NCBI GenBank assembly: GCA_050485405.1
Contig: JBJHBI010000061.1
Coordinates: 1 to 23,885 of the forward strand
Direction of reading: 5' to 3'
Length of the DNA: 23,885 nt
From: Saliniramus sp050485405
GTDB taxonomy: Bacteria; Pseudomonadota; Alphaproteobacteria; Rhizobiales; Beijerinckiaceae
Part shown: one piece after another, positions 15,597-22,822 of the stretch
How the letters are laid out: each line of letters opens with the position of its first letter
How positions within the stretch are numbered: the stretch's first letter is position 1
Notes under the pieces: model-generated
What the model was told of the DNA's origin: nothing
The model's input: only the letters and a program-made list of their open reading frames with translations
Databases searched by the model: none
Translations under genes and position numbers: made by a program

Positions 15597-17206
15597 TGAG
15601 CGTCCTGAAGATCGAAAACCTCTCCCTGGCCCTGCCCAAACTGGCCGACCGCCCCCATGCGGTCGAGGGGCTCAGCCTCGAGATCGACGCCGGCGAGACC
15701 CTGTGCGTCGTGGGTGAATCGGGTTCGGGGAAGTCCATGACGGCGCATGCCGTTATCGGGCTCCTCCCGAATGCGGTGAAGCCGGCCGGCGGCTCGATCC
15801 AGCTCGCCGGGCGCGAGCTGATCGGCCTGTCCGAGCGGGACATGCGCAAGCTGCGCGGGCGCGAAGTCGGGATGATCTTCCAGGAGCCGATGACCTCGCT
15901 GAACCCGGTCATGCGGATCTCCGACCAGATCCTCGAAACCTTCGAATCGCATCGCATGTTCGATGCGCAGAAGCGGATGCGGCGGACCTTCGAACTGCTC
16001 GAGGAAGTCGGGCTGCCCGATCCGAAGCACATCGCGCGGGCTTTCCCGCACGAGCTCTCCGGCGGCCAGCGCCAGCGCGTGATGATCGCCGTGGCGCTCG
16101 CGCTCGAGCCCAAGCTCCTGATCGCCGACGAGCCCACCACCGCGCTCGACGTGACGACGCAGGCGCAGATCCTCAAGCTCGTCGACGAATTGCGCCACAA
16201 GCACGGCACGGCGGTTTTGTTCATCACACATGATTTCGGCGTCGTGGCCGAGATTGCCGACGACGTCGCCGTCCTGCAAAACGGCATCTGCGTCGAGAGC
16301 GGGCGGGCCGAGGACGTGCTGCAGAAACCGACCCACGACTATACCAAACGGCTGCTCGCGGCGGTGCCCTCGCTCACGCCGCCGCCGCCCAAGGACCTCT
16401 CGGGCCAGCCCGATGCGCTGATCGTGCGCAATCTCCAGAAGACCTATGGCGGTCGCGGCTTCTTCGGTGGCGGCGCGCGCAAGGTGGTGGCGGCCAAGGA
16501 CGTCGAATTCACCATCAAGCGCGGCGAGACGCTCGGTCTGGTGGGCGAATCCGGATCCGGCAAATCCACTGTGGGGCGCTGCATCCTGCGGCTGATCGAG
16601 CCTGACGATGGCTTCATCAAGGTGGGCGAAACCGAATTCCACGGCGTGCCGGTGCGCCAGCTCCGGCCCCTGCGCAAGCGCATCCAGATGGTCTTCCAGG
16701 ACCCTTACGCGTCGCTCAATCCGCGCCGCACCGCCGGGCGGATCATCGCCGAGGGGCCCGAGGCGCAGGGCGTGCCGCGTGCCGATGCCGAGAAGCGCGC
16801 GCGCGAATTGCTCGATCTCGTCGGCCTCGGCGCATCGTCTGCCCAGCGTTATCCGCACGAATTCTCCGGTGGCCAGCGCCAGCGTATCGGCATCGCCCGC
16901 GCGCTCGCCCTCGATCCGGACGTGCTGGTGGCGGACGAGCCGGTCTCGGCCCTCGACGTGTCGGTGCAGGCGCAGATTCTCGATCTGATCCAGGACCTGC
17001 AGAAACGGCTCGGCCTCGCGATTCTCTTCGTCACCCACGACCTGCGCGTGGCTGCACAGGTCTGCGACCGGATCGCGGTGATGCAGCGCGGCGAGATCGT
17101 CGAGCTCGAAGCGACGGCAAAGCTCTTCGAAAATCCCAAGCACCCCTATACGCGCTCGCTGCTCGCGGCGGTGCCCGGGGCGCAGACGAAGATGGCGGCG
17201 GCCTGA
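15596..17206 (+). CDS. Fused double ABC ATPase, DppD-DppF type
   Basis: This 536-residue protein carries both nucleotide-binding domains of the importer in one chain, as in GsiA/YejF-type proteins, instead of separate DppD and DppF subunits. Domain 1 has Walker A GESGSGKS (40-47), Q-loop FQEP (95-98), signature LSGGQ (154-158), Walker B LLIADEP (174-180) and the H-loop His212. Domain 2 has Walker A GESGSGKST (317-325), FQDP (367-370), signature FSGGQ (423-427), Walker B VLVADEP (443-449) and His481. The oligopeptide-ATPase C-terminal extension (HPYTRSLLAAVPG) appears after each domain, at about 247-258 and 516-528. Both sites look competent for ATP hydrolysis. It closes the four-gene operon. 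Confidence 0.96.
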   Translation: MSVLKIENLSLALPKLADRPHAVEGLSLEIDAGETLCVVGESGSGKSMTAHAVIGLLPNAVKPAGGSIQLAGRELIGLSERDMRKLRGREVGMIFQEPMTSLNPVMRISDQILETFESHRMFDAQKRMRRTFELLEEVGLPDPKHIARAFPHELSGGQRQRVMIAVALALEPKLLIADEPTTALDVTTQAQILKLVDELRHKHGTAVLFITHDFGVVAEIADDVAVLQNGICVESGRAEDVLQKPTHDYTKRLLAAVPSLTPPPPKDLSGQPDALIVRNLQKTYGGRGFFGGGARKVVAAKDVEFTIKRGETLGLVGESGSGKSTVGRCILRLIEPDDGFIKVGETEFHGVPVRQLRPLRKRIQMVFQDPYASLNPRRTAGRIIAEGPEAQGVPRADAEKRARELLDLVGLGASSAQRYPHEFSGGQRQRIGIARALALDPDVLVADEPVSALDVSVQAQILDLIQDLQKRLGLAILFVTHDLRVAAQVCDRIAVMQRGEIVELEATAKLFENPKHPYTRSLLAAVPGAQTKMAAA

Positions 17207-17210
17207 GCGC

Positions 17211-17236
17211 GCGGCGCGACGCAACGGTCGCGCCGC
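17211..17236 (+). terminator. Strong hairpin at the end of the ABC operon, possible terminator
   Basis: A perfect 10-bp GC-rich stem (GCGGCGCGAC at 17211-17220 with GTCGCGCCGC at 17227-17236) with a 6-nt loop begins 4 bp after the ATPase stop codon. No T tract follows, so it is not a classical intrinsic terminator; it may block 3' exonucleases or help rho-dependent ending. Confidence 0.55.
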
Positions 17237-17299
17237 AAGCCTGCATCGCGAGCAAGCCGAGTTGAGCGCCCGGATGTCGCTGGACCTGCGCGCAGAGGC

Positions 17300-17321
17300 G
17301 CGGATACCGCAGCGTATCCGC
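17300..17321. repeat. Inverted repeat downstream of tRNA-Phe
   Basis: A perfect 8-bp inverted repeat (GCGGATAC / GTATCCGC) with a 6-nt loop lies about 90 bp beyond the 3' end of the minus-strand tRNA and 64 bp beyond the ATPase hairpin. It lacks a T run on either strand. It may mark the end of one of the two converging transcripts. Confidence 0.4.
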
Positions 17322-17411
17322 AATCACGGCCGGCGGCGAACAAGCGCGCGCAAACTTCGCTTCACGATGGAAGAACGTGGTGCAATCAGCTGATTTCATT
17401 GGAAAGTCGAA

Positions 17412-17487
17412 TGGTGCCCAGGGACGGAATCGAACCGCCGACACTGCGATTTTCAGTCGCATGCTCTACCAACTGAGCTACCTGGGC
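17412..17487 (-). tRNA. tRNA-Phe (anticodon GAA)
   Basis: This 76-nt cloverleaf includes an encoded 3' CCA. Acceptor arms GCCCAGG / CCTGGGC pair fully. The D arm is GCTC / GAGC with AGTTGGTA in the loop. The anticodon stem is TGCGA / TCGCA with loop CTGAAAA, giving anticodon GAA (plus-strand positions 17452-17454). The T arm has the GGCGG / CCGTC stem (one G-U pair) and TTCGATT in the loop. All conserved positions are present, so it should be functional. Confidence 0.98.
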
Positions 17488-17516
17488 GGACGGGGCTTTT
17501 GCCGCCGTCGGTGGGG

Positions 17517-17545
17517 GGTATAAGCACGCCGGCGCGCGCTGTAAA
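17517..17545 (-). promoter_or_regulatory. Candidate promoter for tRNA-Phe
   Basis: On the minus strand, TTTACA (5/6 match to -35) at 17545-17540 and TATACC (4/6 match to -10) at 17522-17517 are separated by 17 bp. Transcription would start about 20-25 nt before the mature tRNA 5' end, a usual leader length for a tRNA gene. A GC-rich stretch lies between the -10 and the tRNA, as in stringently controlled promoters. Confidence 0.55.
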
Positions 17546-17729
17546 CTGCTTTCTTGCGCGGCTCGTGGAAAAATCGCGCCGGCTACCCCCTTCGCCACAT
17601 TCCGGCCTCGTCCATCCGGCTTCTGCGGCCCGTCTGTGGTCCTTGTGCTCGCCTTGCGCGAGGCTGCGCAAACATGCTCATTCTGATACGCCCACGAATC
17701 GGGCTTCCGAGGCATCCCGGAGGAAAATC

Positions 17730-18506
17730 ATGCGCGATCGGCGGTGGACGAAGCTCTTGGCGTTGCGCGGCGCGCCCGGGCTCGCATTGCTCATGCTCGC
17801 CGTGGTCGTGGCGGCCCAGCCCGCCCGGGCGGAACTGTGCGATGCGCAGAGCTTCGACGGCGCGCGCTTCACGGTCTGCACCATCGATACCGCCACTCAT
17901 GAACTCGTGCTCTATTCGACCGATGCGGAGGGACGCGCCTATGGCGGCTTCGCGCGCCTGCCCCAGGAGCGCAACGGTGCGCCGCTGGTCTTCGCCATGA
18001 ATGCCGGCATGTACCATGCAGATCTCTCTCCGGTCGGCCTTCACGTGGAGGCGGGCGAGCAGGTCAAGGCGATCAACACGCGTCCCGGTCCCGGAAATTT
18101 CCATATGCTGCCCAACGGCGTCTTCTATATGGCTGGCGATAACGCCGGTGTCGCGACGGCGGAGAACTTTCTCGCGCGCGGCGTCACGCCGGACATCGCC
18201 ACGCAATCGGGGCCGATGCTCGTCATCGACGGCGCCCTGCATCCGCGCTTCATCGAGAGCTCCACCTCGCTGCGCCGGCGCAACGGCGTCTGTGTCGGCG
18301 ATGACGGCGGCGTCCGTTTCGCAATTTCGGAGCAGCCGGTGAACTTCCATCATTTCGCGCGGCTCTTCCGCGACGGGCTCGGTTGCCGCGACGCACTCTA
18401 TCTCGACGGGTCGATGTCGAGCCTGCACGCCCCCGCACTCGGGCGCTCGGACGCCATCCGTCCCATGGGGCCGATCATCGCGGCTTATCCACGCGAGCCG
18501 CGATAA
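17730..18506 (+). CDS. Secreted phosphodiester glycosidase domain protein (NAGPA/DUF2233)
   Basis: This 258-residue protein has a signal peptide (basic MRDRRWTK, hydrophobic core about 15-30, cleavage probably after Ala34 in PARA/ELC) followed by a single NAGPA/DUF2233 domain. Visible family blocks are FAMNAGMYHADLSPVGLHVEAGE (88-110), NFHMLPNGVFY (123-133), QSGPMLVIDG (159-168), RRNGVCVGDDGGVRFAIS (183-200) and LYLDGSMSSLHAP (223-235). Family members cleave sugar phosphodiester bonds, for example in cell-wall or capsule decorations; the bacterial substrate here is unknown. The start at 17730 has a strong GGAGGA ribosome site 6 bases upstream; an open frame continues upstream into the tRNA promoter region and is not coding. 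Likely periplasmic. Confidence 0.9.
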   Translation: MRDRRWTKLLALRGAPGLALLMLAVVVAAQPARAELCDAQSFDGARFTVCTIDTATHELVLYSTDAEGRAYGGFARLPQERNGAPLVFAMNAGMYHADLSPVGLHVEAGEQVKAINTRPGPGNFHMLPNGVFYMAGDNAGVATAENFLARGVTPDIATQSGPMLVIDGALHPRFIESSTSLRRRNGVCVGDDGGVRFAISEQPVNFHHFARLFRDGLGCRDALYLDGSMSSLHAPALGRSDAIRPMGPIIAAYPREPR

Positions 18507-18752
18507 CGGCCATGGTTTCGCCGCGATGGCGTGACCTTCCTGCAACGCTCACGGTTTCGTGTGCAGCGAAAGCCTCGTTCCAGCGCCATCGTCCAATAAT
18601 CTTTCATGCTTGATTTCATATTTCATGGAACTCATGCGATGCTCTGGCGCTTGCAATCGCGCGCGATCGGTTTAACCAGTCGCCCGGTGCACGAGGCGGA
18701 ACGTGCGGATCAGTTCAAGGTGACTCTGGCCTGAGGGGAGGGCCGTTCGGCA
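18507..18752. other. Intergenic region upstream of the penicillin-binding protein gene
   Basis: These 246 bp contain a locally AT-rich patch with three copies of TTTCAT (18602, 18614, 18621) and a 12-bp perfect palindrome ATCGCGCGCGAT (18656-18667). A -35-like TTGCAA (18651-18656) overlaps the palindrome, but no well-spaced -10 is present. A promoter for the PBP gene is expected here; I cannot place it with confidence. No small gene is seen. Confidence 0.4.
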
Positions 18753-20870
18753 ATGTCGGATGCTTTTGCAGTCTTTGGTGCGCTCGTGGCACTGTCGGCG
18801 CCGATCGTGGCGGGCCCGGTCGGTTTCGTGGAGCCGGAACACGCCATCGTCCTCGGCCAGAGCGAGCGAGCGGGGGCGAGCGCCTCGGCGCCGGCTTTCT
18901 ACGCCGGTGGCGAAAAAATGGGCCGCCTCGGCACCGATAATCCCACCGTCACCTTCGAAGACCTGCCCGAGACCTTCATCCAGGCGCTGATCGCCGTCGA
19001 GGACTCGCAGTTCGAGCAGCATATGGGGGTCGATCCCGTCGGCCTGACCCGCGCCGCTGCGGGGATCGCGCGCGGCCGCTTCGTCGGCGGCGGCTCGACG
19101 CTGAGCCAGCAGCTCGCCAAGAACGTCATCACCGGCGCGCGCCAGACCATCGATCGCAAGATCGAGGAAGCCTATTCAGCCGTCGTCACCGAGACGCTCG
19201 CCGACAAGGAAGAAATTCTCGAATCCTACGCCAACGCCGTCTTCTTCGGTCGCCGCTCGCACGGCGCGGCTCGGGCCGCGCAGAACTGGTTCGACCGGGA
19301 ATGGGACGAACTGACGCTCTCTGAATACGCCTTTCTCGCGGGTGTGCTGCAAGCCCCCTCGGCGCTCGATCCGCTGCGCAACCCGGACCGTGCGGTGGCG
19401 CGGCGCGACCACGTTCTGCGCCGCATGCAGCAGGTCGGCTTCATCACCGCCGAAGAAGCCGAAGAGGCCATGGCCGAGCCGCTCGAGGTTTCGCCCGGCC
19501 CGCGCCCGGTGCGCTCCAGCATCGCCGTTCCCGACGCCGATTTCTGGGCGCTGTCGGAGGCGCGCCGCTTCATCGTTGGCGAGAACCTCGCCAATCTCGC
19601 CGAGCGCGGCGGCTATGTGAGCACCATCCGCCGTGATGCGCAGTTCATGGTCCAGGAGATCATGACCGAAAAGCTGATGCGGCTGAACCGTCAGATCGCG
19701 CATGAACCGCTCGGTTTCGTGCCCGAGGAGGCGCTCGCCGCAAACAGCGACGCCCGTATCTGGCGCGCCGCGCGCGAAGCCGTTTCCTTCATGCCCGAGG
19801 GCGCGTGGCGCGTCGTCGTCGACGGTGACGATCTTCGGATAGAGGATCGCCCGGCACTCGGCGAAGTTCCGGAAATCACGAACCGCCCGAGCTGGCTGCG
19901 GCAGCGCGGCGTCTACGTGCTGATGCCGGACGGCACCATCATGGGGCGGCCCAACGTGCAGGGCGCGGCGGTCATCATCGACACCGCCACGAACGAGACG
20001 ATCGCCTCCATCGGCGGTTTCGCGACCTGGGCCACCCAATTCGACCGCACGCGCGCCATGCGCCAGCCCGGTTCTTCGATCAAGACGCTGATCTGGCTCG
20101 CCGCTCTCGAATACGGGTACAACCCGGAAGGTTACATTTCGGACGAGCCGCTGACCTTCCGTGATGGCGACGGCTGGTGGACGCCGCGCAATTACGGGCG
20201 CGAAACGCTCGGCCTCGTCCCGTTCTTCACCGCGTTCGAGCGCAGCCTCAACGTCGTCGCCGTGCGCATCGCCGATTTCGTCGGTATGGAGCGGATCCGC
20301 CCGTTCCTCGAGGATTCGCAGCTCTACGCCTATGGTGAACCGCGCCTGAGCAACCTCTCCACCGCGATCGGCGCCGTCGAGACGACGCCTGCCGCCATGG
20401 CGATGGCGATGTCGTTGCTCGACCCGCGCACCAGCGATCTCGCCTCGCGCTCCGCCTTGCAGGAGCTCGAATCCATGATGGCCGGCGTGGTCGTGCGTGG
20501 CACGGCTGCGGGCGCATTCCGCGATGGTCCGCGCGGCGTCGTCGGCAAGACCGGAACGTCGCAGAACCACCGCGATACCTGGTTCGTCGGACGCACGGGC
20601 GATCTCGCCTTCGCGATCTGGATCGGGCGCGACGATGACCGGACCCTGCCCAATCTGGACGGGCGTCGCCCCACCGGTGGCGGCTTCGTCGCTCCGCTCG
20701 CCGCGCAGATCGTCACCCGGCTGCGCGAGATGGGGCTTAGCGAGGCCGAGCTCAATCCGCCGCTCTTCCCGCCCAAGCCGATCATCCCGATCCAGCCGGT
20801 GCAGCCGATCGATCCCGAGCCGGATCCGCGTTACTCCGCGGGCCAGCAGCGACCGTTCTCGGTACGCTGA
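18753..20870 (+). CDS. Class A penicillin-binding protein (PBP1A-type transglycosylase/transpeptidase)
   Basis: This 705-residue bifunctional peptidoglycan synthase is anchored by an N-terminal hydrophobic segment (about 5-22). The GT51 domain has EDSQFEQHMGVD (83-94, catalytic Glu83), GGSTLSQQLAKN (113-124), RKIEEAYSA (135-143) and ILESYANAVFFG (155-166). The transpeptidase has SxxK at Ser441-Lys444 (PGSSIKTL), SLN at 498-500, and KTGTS at 599-603, so both activities look intact. The C-terminus is a short Pro/Ile-rich tail (668-692). The N-terminal cytoplasmic part is nearly absent. GGGGAGGG precedes the ATG by about 10 bases. The next gene begins 60 bp downstream on the same strand and may be co-transcribed. 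Confidence 0.95.
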   Translation: MSDAFAVFGALVALSAPIVAGPVGFVEPEHAIVLGQSERAGASASAPAFYAGGEKMGRLGTDNPTVTFEDLPETFIQALIAVEDSQFEQHMGVDPVGLTRAAAGIARGRFVGGGSTLSQQLAKNVITGARQTIDRKIEEAYSAVVTETLADKEEILESYANAVFFGRRSHGAARAAQNWFDREWDELTLSEYAFLAGVLQAPSALDPLRNPDRAVARRDHVLRRMQQVGFITAEEAEEAMAEPLEVSPGPRPVRSSIAVPDADFWALSEARRFIVGENLANLAERGGYVSTIRRDAQFMVQEIMTEKLMRLNRQIAHEPLGFVPEEALAANSDARIWRAAREAVSFMPEGAWRVVVDGDDLRIEDRPALGEVPEITNRPSWLRQRGVYVLMPDGTIMGRPNVQGAAVIIDTATNETIASIGGFATWATQFDRTRAMRQPGSSIKTLIWLAALEYGYNPEGYISDEPLTFRDGDGWWTPRNYGRETLGLVPFFTAFERSLNVVAVRIADFVGMERIRPFLEDSQLYAYGEPRLSNLSTAIGAVETTPAAMAMAMSLLDPRTSDLASRSALQELESMMAGVVVRGTAAGAFRDGPRGVVGKTGTSQNHRDTWFVGRTGDLAFAIWIGRDDDRTLPNLDGRRPTGGGFVAPLAAQIVTRLREMGLSEAELNPPLFPPKPIIPIQPVQPIDPEPDPRYSAGQQRPFSVR

Positions 20871-20930
20871 CTTGCGATGCGCCGAGGTGGGTCCGAACTG
20901 TTTTACGAAGTCTTGTCAGGAAAATCGTCG

Positions 20931-22682
20931 ATGATCGCGACGCGTGCAGCGCTTCTCGCAATGCTGACCGCCGGTATGCCGGTATTCGTCGGCCCGCTCT
21001 CCGTGCCCGCCCATGCGCAGGCACCCGGCCTGGAGATCCTCACCGAGGAGCTTCCGCTGCTCTTCGTCGAGGAGGAGGGGCTGTCCGAAGAAGATATCCG
21101 CGCCGCGCTCGAGGGCCTGCATCCGATCATGACGGGTATCGCCTGGGAAGAGGTGCAGCCGGGCGACGAGGCGACGCTGCCGACCCTCGACCCGGCTTTC
21201 CTGCCCGAGGGCTTTTCTCCCGGAGCGGCGGAATTCGCACTCGACGGTGTGGCGCTCGCCGTCGCCCAGCGCGAGACGCGCATCGTCGCCGATCGGCTCT
21301 ACATGCTCGACGGAACGATCATCCTCACCGGTGTGACATTGACCAATCTGGCCGGCGAGGCCCGCGCCGCGGCGGTCGTGCTCGCCCATGACTCTGTCGG
21401 TCATCTCGGTGATTTCCTCACGAGCGAAACAGCTTCCCGGCTCTATCCGGAGGATGCGGGCTTCCTGGGCGCGCTCGACGTTCGAATCGATACCCGCGAG
21501 ATCGTGCGCGAGGACCGTCCCGGACCGGTCTTCCAGGCGATGATGCAGACGGAAGGCCTTCTGGTCGAAGGGTTGCACGTACGCTTTGCCGACGATCCGC
21601 GCGAGCGCGTCGCCGAGCCCGCAGAGAGTGCTGATGCCGACGAGGATGCTCCCGAGGGGACCGCAACGGCGGAGGCCGAGGGGCTGGAGGAGGCACCCGA
21701 GCCCGTCACCGGTGGCGTCGGCCCCAAGCGGCTCCTCGCCGAACGGATCATGGGTGGCGCCACGCGCGGTGAAGCCGTCTTCGCCGGCGAGGCCTCGTTC
21801 TCGCTCGCACGTTTCGAAGGTGCCGTCACCGGCGCGCTCGATGCGCTGTCGCCGCGCCGCATGCTCGCTCATCTCGAGCAGGAACCCGCCCATTTCGCCA
21901 CACAGCCGGCGCGCGAAGGGCGCGTCGATGTGGATGTCAGCGATTTCGTCATGCAGGTCACGGGTCGCCGCACAGCCGGCACGAATGCGGCTCCGCCCGT
22001 TCCGGTCGACATCCTGATCGGGGAGGGGGCGGTGTCGCTCGGCGTGGAGCGCGACGGTGTCGTCACCGTGGCCGGCCGCGTCGGGGCTGCCGAAGCCGCG
22101 CCGCAGATCCTCGCCGGAACGCCGCTCGAAGATGCCGCGATGCAGGTCGCCGCGACGGCGAGTTCTTCTGCCGATCGGCTCCTCGGCGAAGGCCGCATGC
22201 ATGCGCGCCTCGCTCCGGGCTATGCCGTCGATGTGGATATCTGGTTCGATGCGCCGGGTCTGTTCAGCCTGCGCAATGCGGTCGATGTCGATCTGCCGGA
22301 CAATCTGCGCGCGTCCCTGCGTGGCGGGCGTATGGCAGCGCTCCTGCCGCTGATCTTCGAATCCACGGCGCGCCGGCTCACCTTCGCGATGATCGACGAG
22401 GGGCTCGGGGCGTTGGTCGAAGCGGAAACCGGGCGCAGCCTGCGCTCCTGGGTGGCCGATGCGGTCTCCGCGGAAGCGCCGGCAGGCGGGGGCGGCGGCA
22501 TGGAAGCCATGACGCTGCAACTCGCCCTCGGCCAGCTCGAAGGCGTCTTCGCGATGCTCGAGGAGGAGGGGTCCGTGCGTCTCGAAGCGGTGTCGGAGCG
22601 CCCGGCGAGCCTGGTTCTGCAGGCTCTCGAATTCCTGCGATCGGCCCGCCCCGTCGCCGACAGGGACGAAATCCGGCCCTGA
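20931..22682 (+). CDS. Large secreted acidic protein of unknown family
   Basis: This 583-residue protein has a Sec signal peptide (MIATRAALLAMLTAGMPVFV, cleavage probably after Ala29 in PAHA/QAPG). I do not recognise any domain. The mature protein appears to have two folded parts joined by an acidic, low-complexity linker at about 228-265 (repeated Ala, Glu, Asp, Pro). The second part alternates beta-like stretches (RVDVDVSDFVMQVTG at 331-345; VDILIGEGAVSLGVERDGVVTVAGRV at 359-384; YAVDVDIWFD at 431-440) with helices near the end. There are no cysteines and apparently a single lysine (266). The start at 20931 was chosen over 20877 because it opens the signal peptide; CAGGA lies about 9 bases upstream. 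It lies 60 bp after the penicillin-binding protein gene and may act in the envelope, but this is inference. Confidence 0.8.
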   Translation: MIATRAALLAMLTAGMPVFVGPLSVPAHAQAPGLEILTEELPLLFVEEEGLSEEDIRAALEGLHPIMTGIAWEEVQPGDEATLPTLDPAFLPEGFSPGAAEFALDGVALAVAQRETRIVADRLYMLDGTIILTGVTLTNLAGEARAAAVVLAHDSVGHLGDFLTSETASRLYPEDAGFLGALDVRIDTREIVREDRPGPVFQAMMQTEGLLVEGLHVRFADDPRERVAEPAESADADEDAPEGTATAEAEGLEEAPEPVTGGVGPKRLLAERIMGGATRGEAVFAGEASFSLARFEGAVTGALDALSPRRMLAHLEQEPAHFATQPAREGRVDVDVSDFVMQVTGRRTAGTNAAPPVPVDILIGEGAVSLGVERDGVVTVAGRVGAAEAAPQILAGTPLEDAAMQVAATASSSADRLLGEGRMHARLAPGYAVDVDIWFDAPGLFSLRNAVDVDLPDNLRASLRGGRMAALLPLIFESTARRLTFAMIDEGLGALVEAETGRSLRSWVADAVSAEAPAGGGGGMEAMTLQLALGQLEGVFAMLEEEGSVRLEAVSERPASLVLQALEFLRSARPVADRDEIRP

Positions 22683-22714
22683 ATGCGCCCGCGGCGGTTT
22701 TCGCCGTGGCGCAT
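22683..22714 (+). terminator. Imperfect hairpin after the secreted protein gene
   Basis: Immediately after the stop codon, ATGCGC (22683-22688) pairs with GCGCAT (22709-22714), and an inner CGGCG / CGCCG stem closes a short T-rich loop, with a bulge between the two helices. No T run follows. It could help end the upstream transcript. Confidence 0.4.
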
Positions 22715-22737
22715 CGGCGCATCGCGTCTTCCGTTTG

Positions 22738-22780
22738 GTTACCCCTCTTGTCTTCGTCACATCCCGGTAACATGGTGACG
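22738..22780. repeat. Overlapping inverted repeats upstream of the family 1 binding-protein gene
   Basis: Two perfect 6-bp inverted repeats interleave: GTTACC (22738-22743) with GGTAAC (22766-22771), and CGTCAC (22755-22760) with GTGACG (22775-22780). They lie 40-85 bp before the start codon at 22823, where a regulator or RNA structure could control the gene. I could not place a matching promoter, so a regulatory role is only a suggestion. Confidence 0.4.
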
Positions 22781-22822
22781 CTAATGCGTCCGTAGATGAC
22801 ACAAGTACCGGGGAGTGACCTC

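Noticed and set aside
15440..17323. 627-codon antisense open frame over the ATPase gene
   Set aside because: The sense frame has two complete ABC ATPase domains; the antisense protein is compositionally biased and has no ribosome site.
17412..17487. tRNA-Phe as an integration site for a mobile element
   Set aside because: No integrase, no direct repeat of the tRNA 3' end and no compositional change were seen on either side.
17499..17729. Upstream extension of the phosphodiester glycosidase frame
   Set aside because: It overlaps the tRNA promoter, has no ribosome site and would bury the signal peptide; GGAGGA before 17730 decides the start.
20916..22802. 628-codon antisense open frame over the unknown secreted protein gene
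   Set aside because: I weighed this because the sense protein has no known family. The sense frame has a proper signal peptide, ribosome site and a position right after the PBP gene. The antisense product has a shadow-like Arg/His/Asp-rich composition.
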